Below are positions 8,588 through 19,061 of a stretch of DNA of 34,344 bases, piece by piece. A program made the translations under genes and the position numbers. The stretch lies in assembly GCA_035935775.1 (NCBI GenBank), contig DASYWT010000188.1, positions 1-34,344 on the forward strand. Reading direction: 5' to 3'. The stretch comes from JAICWP01 sp035935775 (GTDB lineage: Bacteria; Acidobacteriota; Terriglobia; Terriglobales; Acidobacteriaceae). The notes under the pieces are model-generated. The model was given only the letters and a program-made list of their open reading frames with translations. It was not told the DNA's origin and made no database searches. Within the stretch, counting starts at the first letter, position 1. Each line of letters opens with the position of its first letter.

Positions 8588-8615
8588 GCTCAGCGCAGTA
8601 GACTCTGCGCTGAGC
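8588..8615. terminator. Hairpin across the nuoN stop codon
   Basis: GCTCAGCGCAG-TAGACT-CTGCGCTGAGC is a perfect 11-base inverted repeat with a 6-base loop. It covers the last codons and the stop codon of nuoN. No clear U-tract follows on either strand. It may stabilise the 3' end of the long nuo transcript or act as a weak bidirectional terminator between the converging tadG-like gene and nuoN. Confidence 0.45.
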
Positions 8616-10050
8616 GGGTGGCGAACTCCAAGACGCGGCCCGGAAGAATTCCCAGATAAATTACAGCGGCCACGCTGCACAACAGGGTAGCGGTCACGCC
8701 CGCCGGCACGCGCATGACGGGAATTTCCTGCGTCGGGTCGCGCATGTACATCACCACAATCACGCGCAGGTAGTAGTAGGCGCCGATGGCGCTGTTGACC
8801 ACCGCAATGATGGTCAACCACACCAGGTTGGCTTTGAGCGCGGCGCTGAAGACGTAGAACTTGGCGAAGAAGCCGGCGGTGGCCGGAATCCCAATCAGCG
8901 AAATCAAAAAGATGGTCAGCGTCAAGGCCAGCAGCGGAGAGCGGCGGCCGAGGCCGGTGTAGTCGTCGAGCGTGACGTAACGCTCGCCGGCGTTTGCGAA
9001 ATGGCTGACCACGATAAACGCGCCCAGGTTCATGGCCGTGTAGGAGGCGGCATAGAACATGGCGGCGGAGATGCCTGCCTCGGGCGCGGCGGCAAAGGCC
9101 ACCAGCAGATAGCCGGCGTGGGCGATGGCGGAGTAGGCCAGCATGCGCTTGACGTTGTTCTGCACCAGCGCACCCAGGTTGCCCAGGGTCATGGACACCG
9201 CCGCGGAACCCCACACCCACCAGAACCACACCGGGCGGGAGCCCGCCAGCAGGGACGGGCCTTCGGTCACAAAAAGAATGCGCAGCAGCACTGCGAATAC
9301 GGCCATCTTGGGCGCGGTGGACATGAAGGCCACCACTGGCGAGGGCGCGCCTTCGTAAACGTCGGGCGTCCAGACGTGGAAAGGCGCGGAGGCGATCTTG
9401 AAACCCAGGCCCACAAACATCAGGGCGAAGGCCACGTAAGCCATAACCGGCGCCCCGTTCAGGCGCAGGTTGCTGGCGATTTGGGGGATGTCAGTCGAGC
9501 CTGTCGCCCCGAACATCAGCGCGATGCCGTAAAGAAAGAAGGCGGTGGCGAAGGAGCCGAGCAGGAAATATTTCAGCGAAGACTCCACGCTGCCGGCGTC
9601 GCGGCGGCGGAAGCCGGCCAGGATGTAGGTGGAGATGGAGGAGATCTCCAGGGCGATGAAGATGAGCACCAATTCCACCGCTGAGGACATCAGGCCCATG
9701 CCCACGGTTCCGAACAGAATGAGGCCGAAATATTCGCCGGCGCGGATTTCCTGTACCCGCAGGTACTCGAACGAGGCCATGATGACGAGCGCGGCGGCGA
9801 TGGTGACCAGCAGGTGAAAGAAGATGCTGAAGTTATCAACGACGACGAAATTCCAGAAGGCCGGGCCGGGATAGCGCATCTGGTAGATGCTGGCGGCGAC
9901 CGCGCAGAACGCGCCGACGAGAGAAATAATGCCCAGCGGCTTCACGTTGCGGTTTTCGGGCAGCAGCGGGTCCACGAACATCACAATGAGCCCGAAGAGC
10001 GTAAGGACGATTTCCGGCAGAATGCGGATGTAGTCGGCTCTGGCGATCAT
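8590..10050 (-). CDS. nuoN: NADH-quinone oxidoreductase subunit N
   Basis: The 486-residue polytopic protein is one of the three antiporter-like proton-pumping subunits of complex I. It is hydrophobic throughout, with about 14 predicted helices. It shows the conserved TM5 glutamate in IALEISSISTYILAGFRRR and the central FKIASAPFHVWTPDVYEGAP block with its TM7 lysine (about residues 225-245). The segment KRMLAYSAIAHAGYLL (about 308-323) is also typical. Length is normal. Its ATG overlaps the nuoM stop (TGATG), so it is the last gene of the operon and translationally coupled. Confidence 0.96.
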   Translation of the reverse strand: MIARADYIRILPEIVLTLFGLIVMFVDPLLPENRNVKPLGIISLVGAFCAVAASIYQMRYPGPAFWNFVVVDNFSIFFHLLVTIAAALVIMASFEYLRVQEIRAGEYFGLILFGTVGMGLMSSAVELVLIFIALEISSISTYILAGFRRRDAGSVESSLKYFLLGSFATAFFLYGIALMFGATGSTDIPQIASNLRLNGAPVMAYVAFALMFVGLGFKIASAPFHVWTPDVYEGAPSPVVAFMSTAPKMAVFAVLLRILFVTEGPSLLAGSRPVWFWWVWGSAAVSMTLGNLGALVQNNVKRMLAYSAIAHAGYLLVAFAAAPEAGISAAMFYAASYTAMNLGAFIVVSHFANAGERYVTLDDYTGLGRRSPLLALTLTIFLISLIGIPATAGFFAKFYVFSAALKANLVWLTIIAVVNSAIGAYYYLRVIVVMYMRDPTQEIPVMRVPAGVTATLLCSVAAVIYLGILPGRVLEFATRSAQSLLR

Positions 10051-11563
10051 CAGCGCACCACCTGGGCCGTGGTCTGGGCCAGCGGCAGAAGTACGTTGTG
10101 AACTGCCGGATCAATGATGCCGAGCCAGAGCACCGGAGCCACGCCCATAGCCAGGGCGGCAATGGAAGCGGGCCACAACGCGGTACGCTCGCGCGCGCTC
10201 AGGTCAGGCAGGGTCTGGTTGACAGGGTATTTCACTTTCCCGAAGAAAACCCGCTGGTACATCCAGAGCAGGTAACAGGCGCTCCAGATCACGCCTGAGG
10301 CCGCGAGAATGCCCCAAATCATCTTGGCCTGGAAGGCGCCGCTGAGCACCAGGAACTCGCCGACAAATCCATTGAGCAAGGGCAATCCTACCGAGGAAAG
10401 GGTTATAAAGAGAAAGAAGGCGGCAAAAATAGGCATGGGCGTGGCCAGGCCGCCGAATTCCTCGATGTCGAAGGTGTGACGCCGCTCGTAAATAATTCCC
10501 GCCAGCATGAAGAGCGCGCCCGTGGAAACGCCGTGGTTCAGCATCTGGTACACCGCGCCGTCCACGCCCAGTTGGGTGAAGCTGAAAATGCCAAGCACCA
10601 CGAAGCCCAAGTGGCTGACCGAGGAGTAGGCGACCAGTTTCTTGAGATTGGGCTGGACCATAGCAACCAGTGCGCCGTAGATGATGCCGATGATAGCCAG
10701 CACCATGATCCAGGACTGGTTCTGGCGCGCCTGGTCGGGGAAGAGCCCGAGGTTAAAGCGGAGCAGGCCGTAGGTGCCCATTTTGAGCAGCACGCCGGCC
10801 AGCATCACGGAGCCGGCGGTAGGCGCTTCAAAGTGGGCGTCGGGCAGCCAGGTGTGCAGAGGGAAAATCGGCACCTTCACGGCGAAGGCGACAAAAAATC
10901 CCAGGAAGAGCCAGCCGAGTGCGTGGCCGCTAATGCCGAAGCTGGCGCCATCGCGCACCGCGTTTTGAATTGTGACGTAGTCGAAGCTGCCGGTTTTGGC
11001 GTAGAGGAAGATGATGGAGGCCAGCATGAAGGCGGAGGCGATCATGGTGAACAGGAAGAACTTCACCGCCGCGTAGACGCGCCGCTCGTGGCCGTACATG
11101 CCGATGATGAGCGCCATCGGGATGAGGGTGAATTCCCAGAAGAAGTAGAAGAGGAAGAGGTCGAGAGCGACGAAAACGCCCAGCAGCGCCGTTTCCAGCA
11201 CCAGCATGAGGATGAAGAATTCCTTCACCCGCTCGTGTATGGATTTCCAGGAGATGAGCACGCACAAAGGCGTGAGGAAGGTGGTGAGCACCACCAGCCA
11301 CATGGAGATGCCGTCCACGCCCAGGTGGTAGTGAATGTTGGGCGTGGGGATCCAGGGAATATTGATTTCAAACTGGAAACCGGGCTGGCTGCGGGCGAAA
11401 TAAGTGGGCAGGTGGAGAGAGAGCGCAAAGGTTACGAGCGAGACCAGCAGGGCAAACCACTTGATGTCACGGTCGCGACGGGGAAAAAACAAAAGCAGCA
11501 CCGCGCCCGCGAGCGGGATAAACGTCACCAGCGTCAAAATCCACGTGTTCCAGGCCGAACCGC

Positions 11564-11567
<4 letters not shown>
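10050..11567 (-). CDS. nuoM: NADH-quinone oxidoreductase subunit M
   Basis: The 505-residue membrane subunit is a proton-pumping antiporter-like protein of complex I. The TM5 glutamate is E145 in FFWEFTLIPMALIIGMYG. The TM7-TM8 region carries KVPIFPLHTWLPDAHFEAPT and the lysine of LLKMGTYGLLRF. The motif KKLVAYSSVSHLGFVVLGI is present near residue 310. These residues form the central proton path in the family. Length is normal. It overlaps nuoL upstream (ATGA) and nuoN downstream (TGATG), which indicates tight translational coupling of the distal membrane arm. Confidence 0.97.
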
Positions 11568-13827
<2,260 letters not shown>

Positions 13828-13831
<4 letters not shown>

Positions 13832-14130
13832 AGTTTGAGCAGGTTCACTCGGTCCACGTTCAGGGTCTCGCGCGTGCGGTAGACGGCAATGATGATGGCG
13901 AGGCCGACGGCACTTTCAGCCGCGGCCACCACCATCACAAAGAAGACGAACACCTGGCCGCTGAGCACCTGCCAGTGGGCGGCGAAGGCAACGAATGAAA
14001 GGTTCACCGCGTTCAGCATGAGCTCAATGGACATGAAGATGGTGATGATGTTGCGCTTGATGAGAAATCCCGTTACCCCGCAGGCGAACAGGATCGCGCT
14101 CAGCACCAGGTAGTAGTGCAGCGGAACCAT
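13828..14130 (-). CDS. nuoK: NADH-quinone oxidoreductase subunit K
   Basis: The 100-residue protein has three membrane helices and is the Nuo K subunit of the complex I membrane arm. The two functionally important membrane glutamates are E36 (FMSIELMLNAVNL) and E72 (VAAAESAVGLAI), at the same numbers as in E. coli. The message has a strong AGGAGG upstream of the ATG. The start overlaps the nuoJ stop (TAATG) and the stop overlaps the nuoL start (ATGA). Confidence 0.97.
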
Positions 14131-14732
14131 TAGCTGGACCTCCTGGCGTTGACGGTTTCTTGCGCCGGCGCGGCTTCGGTGCCGGCAGCAGCCCTAAGCG
14201 GCTGGCGCTCGGCTTCCGGCTGCGGCTTGGAAAAGCGCGAGCGCACCGGCGAGGCCAGCACCACCGCGCCCATGATGGCGATCAGCACCAGTACCGAGGT
14301 GACTTCAAAGGGCAGCAGGAAATCATGGAACAGCAGCCAGCCGATGGCTTTGGGCGGCCCGTACATGGCGCCCACGTTCACCGATCCGACATTTGGGGCG
14401 CGCACCAGCACCCAGGCGATGAGCAGGCCCACCGCCAGCATGGCAGGGAAGCCGAAGATGAGGGCCACTCTGCTGCCCGTGGTGCGCTCTTCCACGCCGG
14501 CATTGAGCAGCATGATGACGAAGACGAAGAGCACCATGATGGCGCCGGCGTAGATGATCACCTGGATGGCGGCGACGAATTCGGCGCCCAGCAGCAGGTA
14601 TTCCACCGCTAGCGAGCCCATGACCACGATCAGCGAAAGCGCGCTGCTGATGGGATGGCGCTGGATGAGCAGGTTCAGCGCCCCTGCCACCGCGATCACG
14701 GCAAAAACCGAAAATAGGATCAGGTGAAGCAT
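14130..14732 (-). CDS. nuoJ: NADH-quinone oxidoreductase subunit J
   Basis: The 200-residue protein has five predicted helices in residues 1-160 and a soluble, Ala/Pro-rich C-terminal tail of about 40 residues. The conserved TM3 region with the pi-bulge is visible as VEYLLLGAEFVAAIQVIIYAGAIMVLFVFVIML (about 43-75). It is the Nuo J subunit that links the quinone site to the antiporter subunits. Its start lies after a 377-base repeat-filled gap that separates it from nuoH, where nuoI is usually found. No Shine-Dalgarno sequence precedes its ATG. Confidence 0.95.
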   Translation of the reverse strand: MLHLILFSVFAVIAVAGALNLLIQRHPISSALSLIVVMGSLAVEYLLLGAEFVAAIQVIIYAGAIMVLFVFVIMLLNAGVEERTTGSRVALIFGFPAMLAVGLLIAWVLVRAPNVGSVNVGAMYGPPKAIGWLLFHDFLLPFEVTSVLVLIAIMGAVVLASPVRSRFSKPQPEAERQPLRAAAGTEAAPAQETVNARRSS

Positions 14733-15109
14733 GTTGAAAATCAGCTGCTAGCTACTAGCTTCTGGCTCTGGGCCCTCCGCTGTCCGCCGTTCTGCGCATT
14801 TCAGTGGAGACGTAACTTGTTACGTCTCCCCGTTCGTGGCGCTGCACGCGAGATCCTTCGGACCCAAGGGTCCTCGGGATGACGCCTTCCTCCGGAAGGC
14901 GAGACGTTGCAAGCAACGTCTCTACGGCGTTTTCTCTAGCGATCGGGCCGGCTCTCTCCCCTTTGGCTTGAAGCTCTTCGCAAAACCAACCTTCAGGGAC
15001 TAAAGCCCGACTATCTTGCGCTATGCACGGCACGGCTGAAGCCGTGCCCTTCCGAGAACTCTGGAAACCAGCCCAGCTACCAAATACCCCGACTCCTGAG
15101 CCCTGACTC
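14733..15109. repeat. Repeat-filled nuoH-nuoJ gap (nuoI position)
   Basis: This 377-base gap has no plausible gene; in particular no two-cluster ferredoxin (CxxCxxCxxxCP) frame for NuoI. It holds the sequence GCTAGCTACTAGCTTCTGG beside nuoJ, one 116-bp four-hairpin element (14807-14922), a perfect hairpin GGCACGGCT-GA-AGCCGTGCC (15029-15048), and GACTCCTGAGC-type short repeats next to the nuoH stop. All of this is typical intergenic repeat material. Confidence 0.75.
14807..14922. repeat. 116-bp four-hairpin element, copy 1
   Basis: Four successive stems are visible: GAGACGTAAC-TT-GTTACGTCTC (14807-14828), GGACCC-AA-GGGTCC (14860-14873), GCCTTCC-TCC-GGAAGGC (14884-14900) and GAGACGTTGC-AA-GCAACGTCTC (14901-14922). 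The outer two stems differ only in their inner arms (GTAAC versus GTTGC). A second copy at 16314-16429 has the same length and 5 mismatches by eye. No open frame or transposase is present, so it is a non-autonomous repeat. Confidence 0.85.
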
Positions 15110-16147
15110 CTACGCTCTTAGCGCCACTACCAGGCCCGTAATCACCAGGTTGGCTACGGCCAAGGGCAACAGCACCTTCCAGCCGAATTTCATAAGCTGG
15201 TCGTAGCGGAAGCGGGGCAGCGTGCCGCGAATCCAGATGTACAGGAAAATGAACGCAAACACCCGCAACGCGAACCAGAACACAGGCAAAATTTCCTGCA
15301 TCCACACGGGGCCAAACAGCGGTCCATGCCAGCCGCCCAGAAACAGCAGCGAGGCCAGGCAGGCTACGGTGAACATGTTCGCGTATTCGGCCATGAAGAA
15401 CATGGCAAACTTCATGGCGCTGTACTCGGTGTGGTAGCCAGCCACCAGTTCGGTTTCCGCTTCCGGCAAATCGAAGGGGATGCGGTTGGTTTCCGCGAAG
15501 GCCGCCATCAGGTAAATAAAGAAGGCGACGAACTGGCCCTGGAAGAAATTCCACTTGGGGAGCCACCCCCACCAGGTTCCGGCCTGGGCATCCACAATGC
15601 CGCGCAGGCTGAAGGTGCCGGAAAGAATCAGCACGCCCACCAGCGAGAGCCCCAGCGCCACCTCGTAGCTCACCATCTGCGCCGAGGCGCGCAATCCGCC
15701 CAGCAGGGAATACTTGCTGTTGGACGACCAACCGGCCAGCGCGATGCCGTACACACCGATGGAGGTAAGGCCCAGAATGATGAGCAGTCCAATGTTGACA
15801 TCGGTGACCTGGAGTGGCGTGTGGATGCTGCCCACCGTGATCCAGCCTCCGATGGGTATGACCGCCATCGAGGTGACCGCGAAGATCATGGCGATCATGG
15901 GCGCCGCGATGTAGAGCGGCTTGTAAACGTGCGGCGGCGTGATGTCTTCCTTGAACAGAAACTTGGCGCCGTCAGCCAGAGGCTGCAGCAAGCCAAAGGG
16001 CCCAACCCGTGTGGGGCCCCAGCGGTTTTGGATGTGGCCCACAACTTTCCGCTCCAGCCAGACCGTGTACGCCACTCCCGTGAGCAACACAAAGAGCGCG
16101 ATCACAATCTTGATCACGGAGACGATGATGTAAGTGCCTAAGCCCAA
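15110..16147 (-). CDS. nuoH: NADH-quinone oxidoreductase subunit H
   Basis: The 345-residue protein has eight predicted membrane helices and forms the quinone tunnel of complex I together with NuoB and NuoD. Conserved segments are VWLERKVVGHIQNRWGPTRV (about 29-48), ADGAKFLFKEDI (about 58-69) and the acidic loop DLPEAETELVAGYHTEYS (about 217-234). The start is TTG at 16147, preceded by AGGA at a 7-base distance; no ATG fits the family N-terminus. The gene is flanked on both sides by copies of the same 116-bp repeat element, which separate it from nuoG and nuoJ. Confidence 0.95.
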   Translation of the reverse strand: MGLGTYIIVSVIKIVIALFVLLTGVAYTVWLERKVVGHIQNRWGPTRVGPFGLLQPLADGAKFLFKEDITPPHVYKPLYIAAPMIAMIFAVTSMAVIPIGGWITVGSIHTPLQVTDVNIGLLIILGLTSIGVYGIALAGWSSNSKYSLLGGLRASAQMVSYEVALGLSLVGVLILSGTFSLRGIVDAQAGTWWGWLPKWNFFQGQFVAFFIYLMAAFAETNRIPFDLPEAETELVAGYHTEYSAMKFAMFFMAEYANMFTVACLASLLFLGGWHGPLFGPVWMQEILPVFWFALRVFAFIFLYIWIRGTLPRFRYDQLMKFGWKVLLPLAVANLVITGLVVALRA

Positions 16148-16575
16148 ATTAGATTCCTAGTGTTAAGTTCGCCTTACTGCGAGGTTTCAAAGTTTCAAGG
16201 TTTCAATGTTTCGAAACTGCTGGCCTTTGGCTCTTGGCTTTTAGCTCTTGGCTCCCATCGGCTGGGTTGTCCTAGAGCTTTGCAAAGTACCGATCATCAG
16301 CGACCCCGCTGTAGAGACGTAACTTGTTACGTCTCCGCGTTCGCGGCGCTGCACGCGAGATCCTTCGGACCCAAGGGTCCTCAGGATGACGCCTTCCTTC
16401 GGAAGGCGAGGCGTTGCAAGCAACGTCTCTACCGTTGTTCTTGTCCGTTATCGGTGGTGTCAAAATTGCCCAAGCCGACAGCCGAAGGTTTTTTACCTGG
16501 AAACCTGTGAAACCGTGAAACCTTTGAAACCTGCGAAACTTTCGAAACCTTGAAACTTTGAAACCTGTGAAACTT
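16148..16575. repeat. Repeat-filled nuoG-nuoH gap with inverted GTTTC arrays
   Basis: No gene is visible in these 428 bases. Next to nuoG, from its TAG stop, a GTTTCA-rich array with 8-9 base units occupies about 16499-16575. Near nuoH an oppositely oriented array of the same motif lies at about 16183-16217. Between them are TTGGCTCTTGGCTTTTAGCT-type repeats (about 16225-16255) and the second 116-bp four-hairpin element (16314-16429). The outer arrays could pair with each other in RNA. Confidence 0.8.
16314..16429. repeat. 116-bp four-hairpin element, copy 2
   Basis: Same length and orientation as the copy at 14807-14922, with 5 mismatches by eye. The first hairpin is GAGACGTAAC-TT-GTTACGTCTC (16314-16335). 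In the last hairpin one arm has changed to GAGGCGTTGC while the other remains GCAACGTCTC. The two copies are direct repeats about 1.5 kb apart with nuoH between them. Confidence 0.85.
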
Positions 16576-18951
16576 CTACACCACCACTTCCTTAGCCGCC
16601 TTATCCCCCGTCGCGCGCCGCGGGTTCTCGATTACCGAGTTCAGCGCCCGCGAGTAGCGTCCCAGCGTGCCCGAGGTAAACAGTGTGTCATTGGCGGGGA
16701 CGATCAGGTCTGCCTGGCTGGCCATGGAACTGGTTACGCTTTCCCCCACTGCGGTGTGCTGATCGTTGCCAGCCAGCAGTTCCACCCGGGAAACGTCGTA
16801 ACCCGGCACCAGGCGCTGAATTTCGTCCAGCATGGCGAGGGGATCGAAGGGACTGAGCTTGGGCTCAAGGCCGTGCGCCTCCAGCCACACCGCATGGCGG
16901 TCGGCTTCGCCCGATTGCACGCCGCGGGACTGGCCCAGGTCCGCGCGCTCAGCCTGACGGAAGGGCACCAGCCGGTGGAGGTCGCAGCCCAGGCGGTCGG
17001 CCACGCGGAGCAGCATCTCGAAATCGCTCTTCACGGTGGTGATGTCGCCGGCCTTTTTCAGCAACTGCAAATCGCCGCAGGTATTCGTAAATGTGCCCGA
17101 CTTCTCATAAGCATTGGCGGCGGGCAGGATGACCTCGGCGAGCAGCGCGGTTTCGGTCAGGAACATGTCCTGAACGACGGTGAAAGTCTTTGCCAGCGCG
17201 AAGGGATCAATGTTGTAGCGGGCCACTGGGTTGGCGCCCACGACATAGAGGGCTTTGAGTCGGTCCGCCTTGGCGGCCTCCACCATCTGCAGCAGGTTCA
17301 TGCCCGGTTCGGTGGGCAGGGGCGCGCCCCAGTCTTCATGGAAACGGACCCCGGAGCCAACGGGCACGTAGCCGGGCAGCAGGTCGGGGTAGAGCCCCAT
17401 GTCGGCAGCCCCGCGAGAGTTGGCGTAGTCAGCCAGGCAAACAAACTTGGCGCCCGGAATCGCCGAGCCAAAGCGAACCAGAGGCTCAATGTCGCGGCCG
17501 CGAAGTTCCGCACCCAAGATGATGACCAGGTTCTGCTCGCCGCGCAGCTTGTCGCGCAGATCGGTGAGCGCGTCGCGTGTGGTATCGCCGGAACTGAGAG
17601 CATTCACGAGGGAATCGTCGCCCGCAACGAAGGCAGCCATTTGCGGCTCGCTTCCGGCGGGAATCCGGGTGAAGCTGGCCGCCTGGCGCCGCAGCTTGAT
17701 GGGCGAAGAATTCACCACATAAAGTCGCGCGCGGTGCAGGCGCACGTTGTTGCGAATCTGCCAGGCCAGCAGCGGGTGCTGCTCGGTGGGATCGTTGCCG
17801 ATCAGCAAAATCGCGGGCGCGTTGAAGACGTCGCGCATGCTGGCGGTGGCGTCCTTCTTGCCCGCCAGCGCTCCGGCAAAAGCGCGGAAGTCGGCGGTGC
17901 GGTGGTGGTCAATGTTATTGGTGCCCAGCACCAGGCGGGCGAACTTCTGCAGCAGGTAATTTTCCTCGTTGCTGGTGCGGGTGGAGCCGATCACGCCGAT
18001 GGCCTGGCCGCCGTGCTGCTCGCGGATTTCCTGCAGGCGCAGGGCGATGTGCTCGTAAGCCTGGTCATAAGTAGCGGGCACGTGCCGGCCATCCCGGCGG
18101 ATGAGTGGCTGCCTGATGCGGTCGTCGTGGCCGGCAAAATCGAAGGCGTAACGGCCCTTGACGCAGAGGAAGTCGCCGTTGATCCCGCTTTTGTCGCGGT
18201 TATCGCCGCGCACAATCTGCATGCCGGTGGGAGAGCGGCGCACGCCCAGTGTGGTTTTGCAGCCGTCGGCGCAGTGGGTGCAAACGGTGCCCACATGCTT
18301 CATCTCCCACGGCCGGGTCTTGTAGCGGTAAGCGCCGGAAGTGAGCGCGCCCACCGGACAGATGTCAATGCACATGCCGCATTCTTCACACTCCAGGTAG
18401 TCGGAGTGGTTGGGCATGATGAGCTGAGCCGAGCCCCGATTGGCGGTTCCCAGCGCCCACACATCCATGCCTTCGCCGCACACGCGCACGCAGCGGTAGC
18501 ACATGATGCAGCGCGGCCGGTCGAAGTACACCACTGGCGACCACTGTTGCTCATCCTTGTGGTTCTTGATGTCAATAAGCTTGGACTCGGCGGCGCCGTA
18601 GGAGAAGGTCATGTCCTGCAGTTCGCACTCACCGCCGGCATCGCAAACCGGGCAATCCAGCGGATGATTGGCGAGGAGCAGTTCGAGCATGGCCTTGCGC
18701 GCCTGCCGGACCTCGTCCACGTCGGTGCTGACCACCATGCCCTCGGTGACCACCGTGGTGCAGGCGGTCTGCAGCTTGGGCATTTTCTCGATTTTGACCA
18801 GACACATGCGGCACGCGCCCTGCAGCGAGAGCCCGGGGTAATAACAGAAGGAGGGCACCTCGATGCCCACGCTCTTGCAGGCCTCGATGAGCAGCGTTCC
18901 CGCGGGAACTGCCAGCTTCTTGCCGTCAACCGTGATGGTTACGTCTGGCAT
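16576..18951 (-). CDS. nuoG: NADH-quinone oxidoreductase subunit G
   Basis: The 791-residue protein is the large iron-sulfur subunit of the NADH arm. Near the N-terminus it has the [2Fe-2S] N1b motif (SFCYYPGLSLQGACRMC and a later ACTT cysteine) and the N5 His/Cys set (NHPLDCPVCDAGGEC). The N4 motifs CIMCYRCVRVC and CEECGMCIDICP follow. CTHCADGC begins the molybdopterin-oxidoreductase-like domain, which fills the rest. I start at ATG 18951 (MPDVTITVDGKK), the family N-terminus. An upstream in-frame ATG at 19023 would add 24 residues encoded by repeat DNA. No Shine-Dalgarno sequence precedes 18951. Confidence 0.95.
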   Translation of the reverse strand: MPDVTITVDGKKLAVPAGTLLIEACKSVGIEVPSFCYYPGLSLQGACRMCLVKIEKMPKLQTACTTVVTEGMVVSTDVDEVRQARKAMLELLLANHPLDCPVCDAGGECELQDMTFSYGAAESKLIDIKNHKDEQQWSPVVYFDRPRCIMCYRCVRVCGEGMDVWALGTANRGSAQLIMPNHSDYLECEECGMCIDICPVGALTSGAYRYKTRPWEMKHVGTVCTHCADGCKTTLGVRRSPTGMQIVRGDNRDKSGINGDFLCVKGRYAFDFAGHDDRIRQPLIRRDGRHVPATYDQAYEHIALRLQEIREQHGGQAIGVIGSTRTSNEENYLLQKFARLVLGTNNIDHHRTADFRAFAGALAGKKDATASMRDVFNAPAILLIGNDPTEQHPLLAWQIRNNVRLHRARLYVVNSSPIKLRRQAASFTRIPAGSEPQMAAFVAGDDSLVNALSSGDTTRDALTDLRDKLRGEQNLVIILGAELRGRDIEPLVRFGSAIPGAKFVCLADYANSRGAADMGLYPDLLPGYVPVGSGVRFHEDWGAPLPTEPGMNLLQMVEAAKADRLKALYVVGANPVARYNIDPFALAKTFTVVQDMFLTETALLAEVILPAANAYEKSGTFTNTCGDLQLLKKAGDITTVKSDFEMLLRVADRLGCDLHRLVPFRQAERADLGQSRGVQSGEADRHAVWLEAHGLEPKLSPFDPLAMLDEIQRLVPGYDVSRVELLAGNDQHTAVGESVTSSMASQADLIVPANDTLFTSGTLGRYSRALNSVIENPRRATGDKAAKEVVV

Positions 18952-19061
18952 AGAAAAAATTGTGTAATTGTGTAATTCAGTAATTGTGTAATTTGAAGCC
19001 GGTTGTCGCCAGCGGTTGTGCAATTACCCAATTACACAATTTCTCAATTACTCAATCTCTT
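18952..19061. repeat. Inverted 8-nt array pair at the nuoF-nuoG junction
   Basis: The gap is filled by two arms of a TGTGTAAT-type 8-base repeat: about 18960-18994 in one orientation and 19021-19056 in the other. They share at least AATTGTGTAATT in inverted form. A 26-base GC-rich centre (18995-19020) separates them. The structure reaches from within a few bases of the nuoF stop to the nuoG ATG and encodes nothing credible. Confidence 0.8.

Noticed and set aside
14733..15109. A degraded nuoI in the nuoH-nuoJ gap
   Set aside because: No ferredoxin cysteine motifs remain in any frame and the sequence is accounted for by repeats.
16558..18975. Long open frame on the plus strand opposite nuoG (805 codons)
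   Set aside because: It is the antisense of nuoG, is rich in His/Ala/Gly with no recognisable family, and nuoG has all expected motifs. High GC content makes such shadows common.
18952..19023. 24-residue N-terminal extension of nuoG starting at 19023
   Set aside because: The extra residues (NYTITELHNYTIF) are translation of the 8-nt array; the family N-terminus starts at MPDVTITVDGKK.
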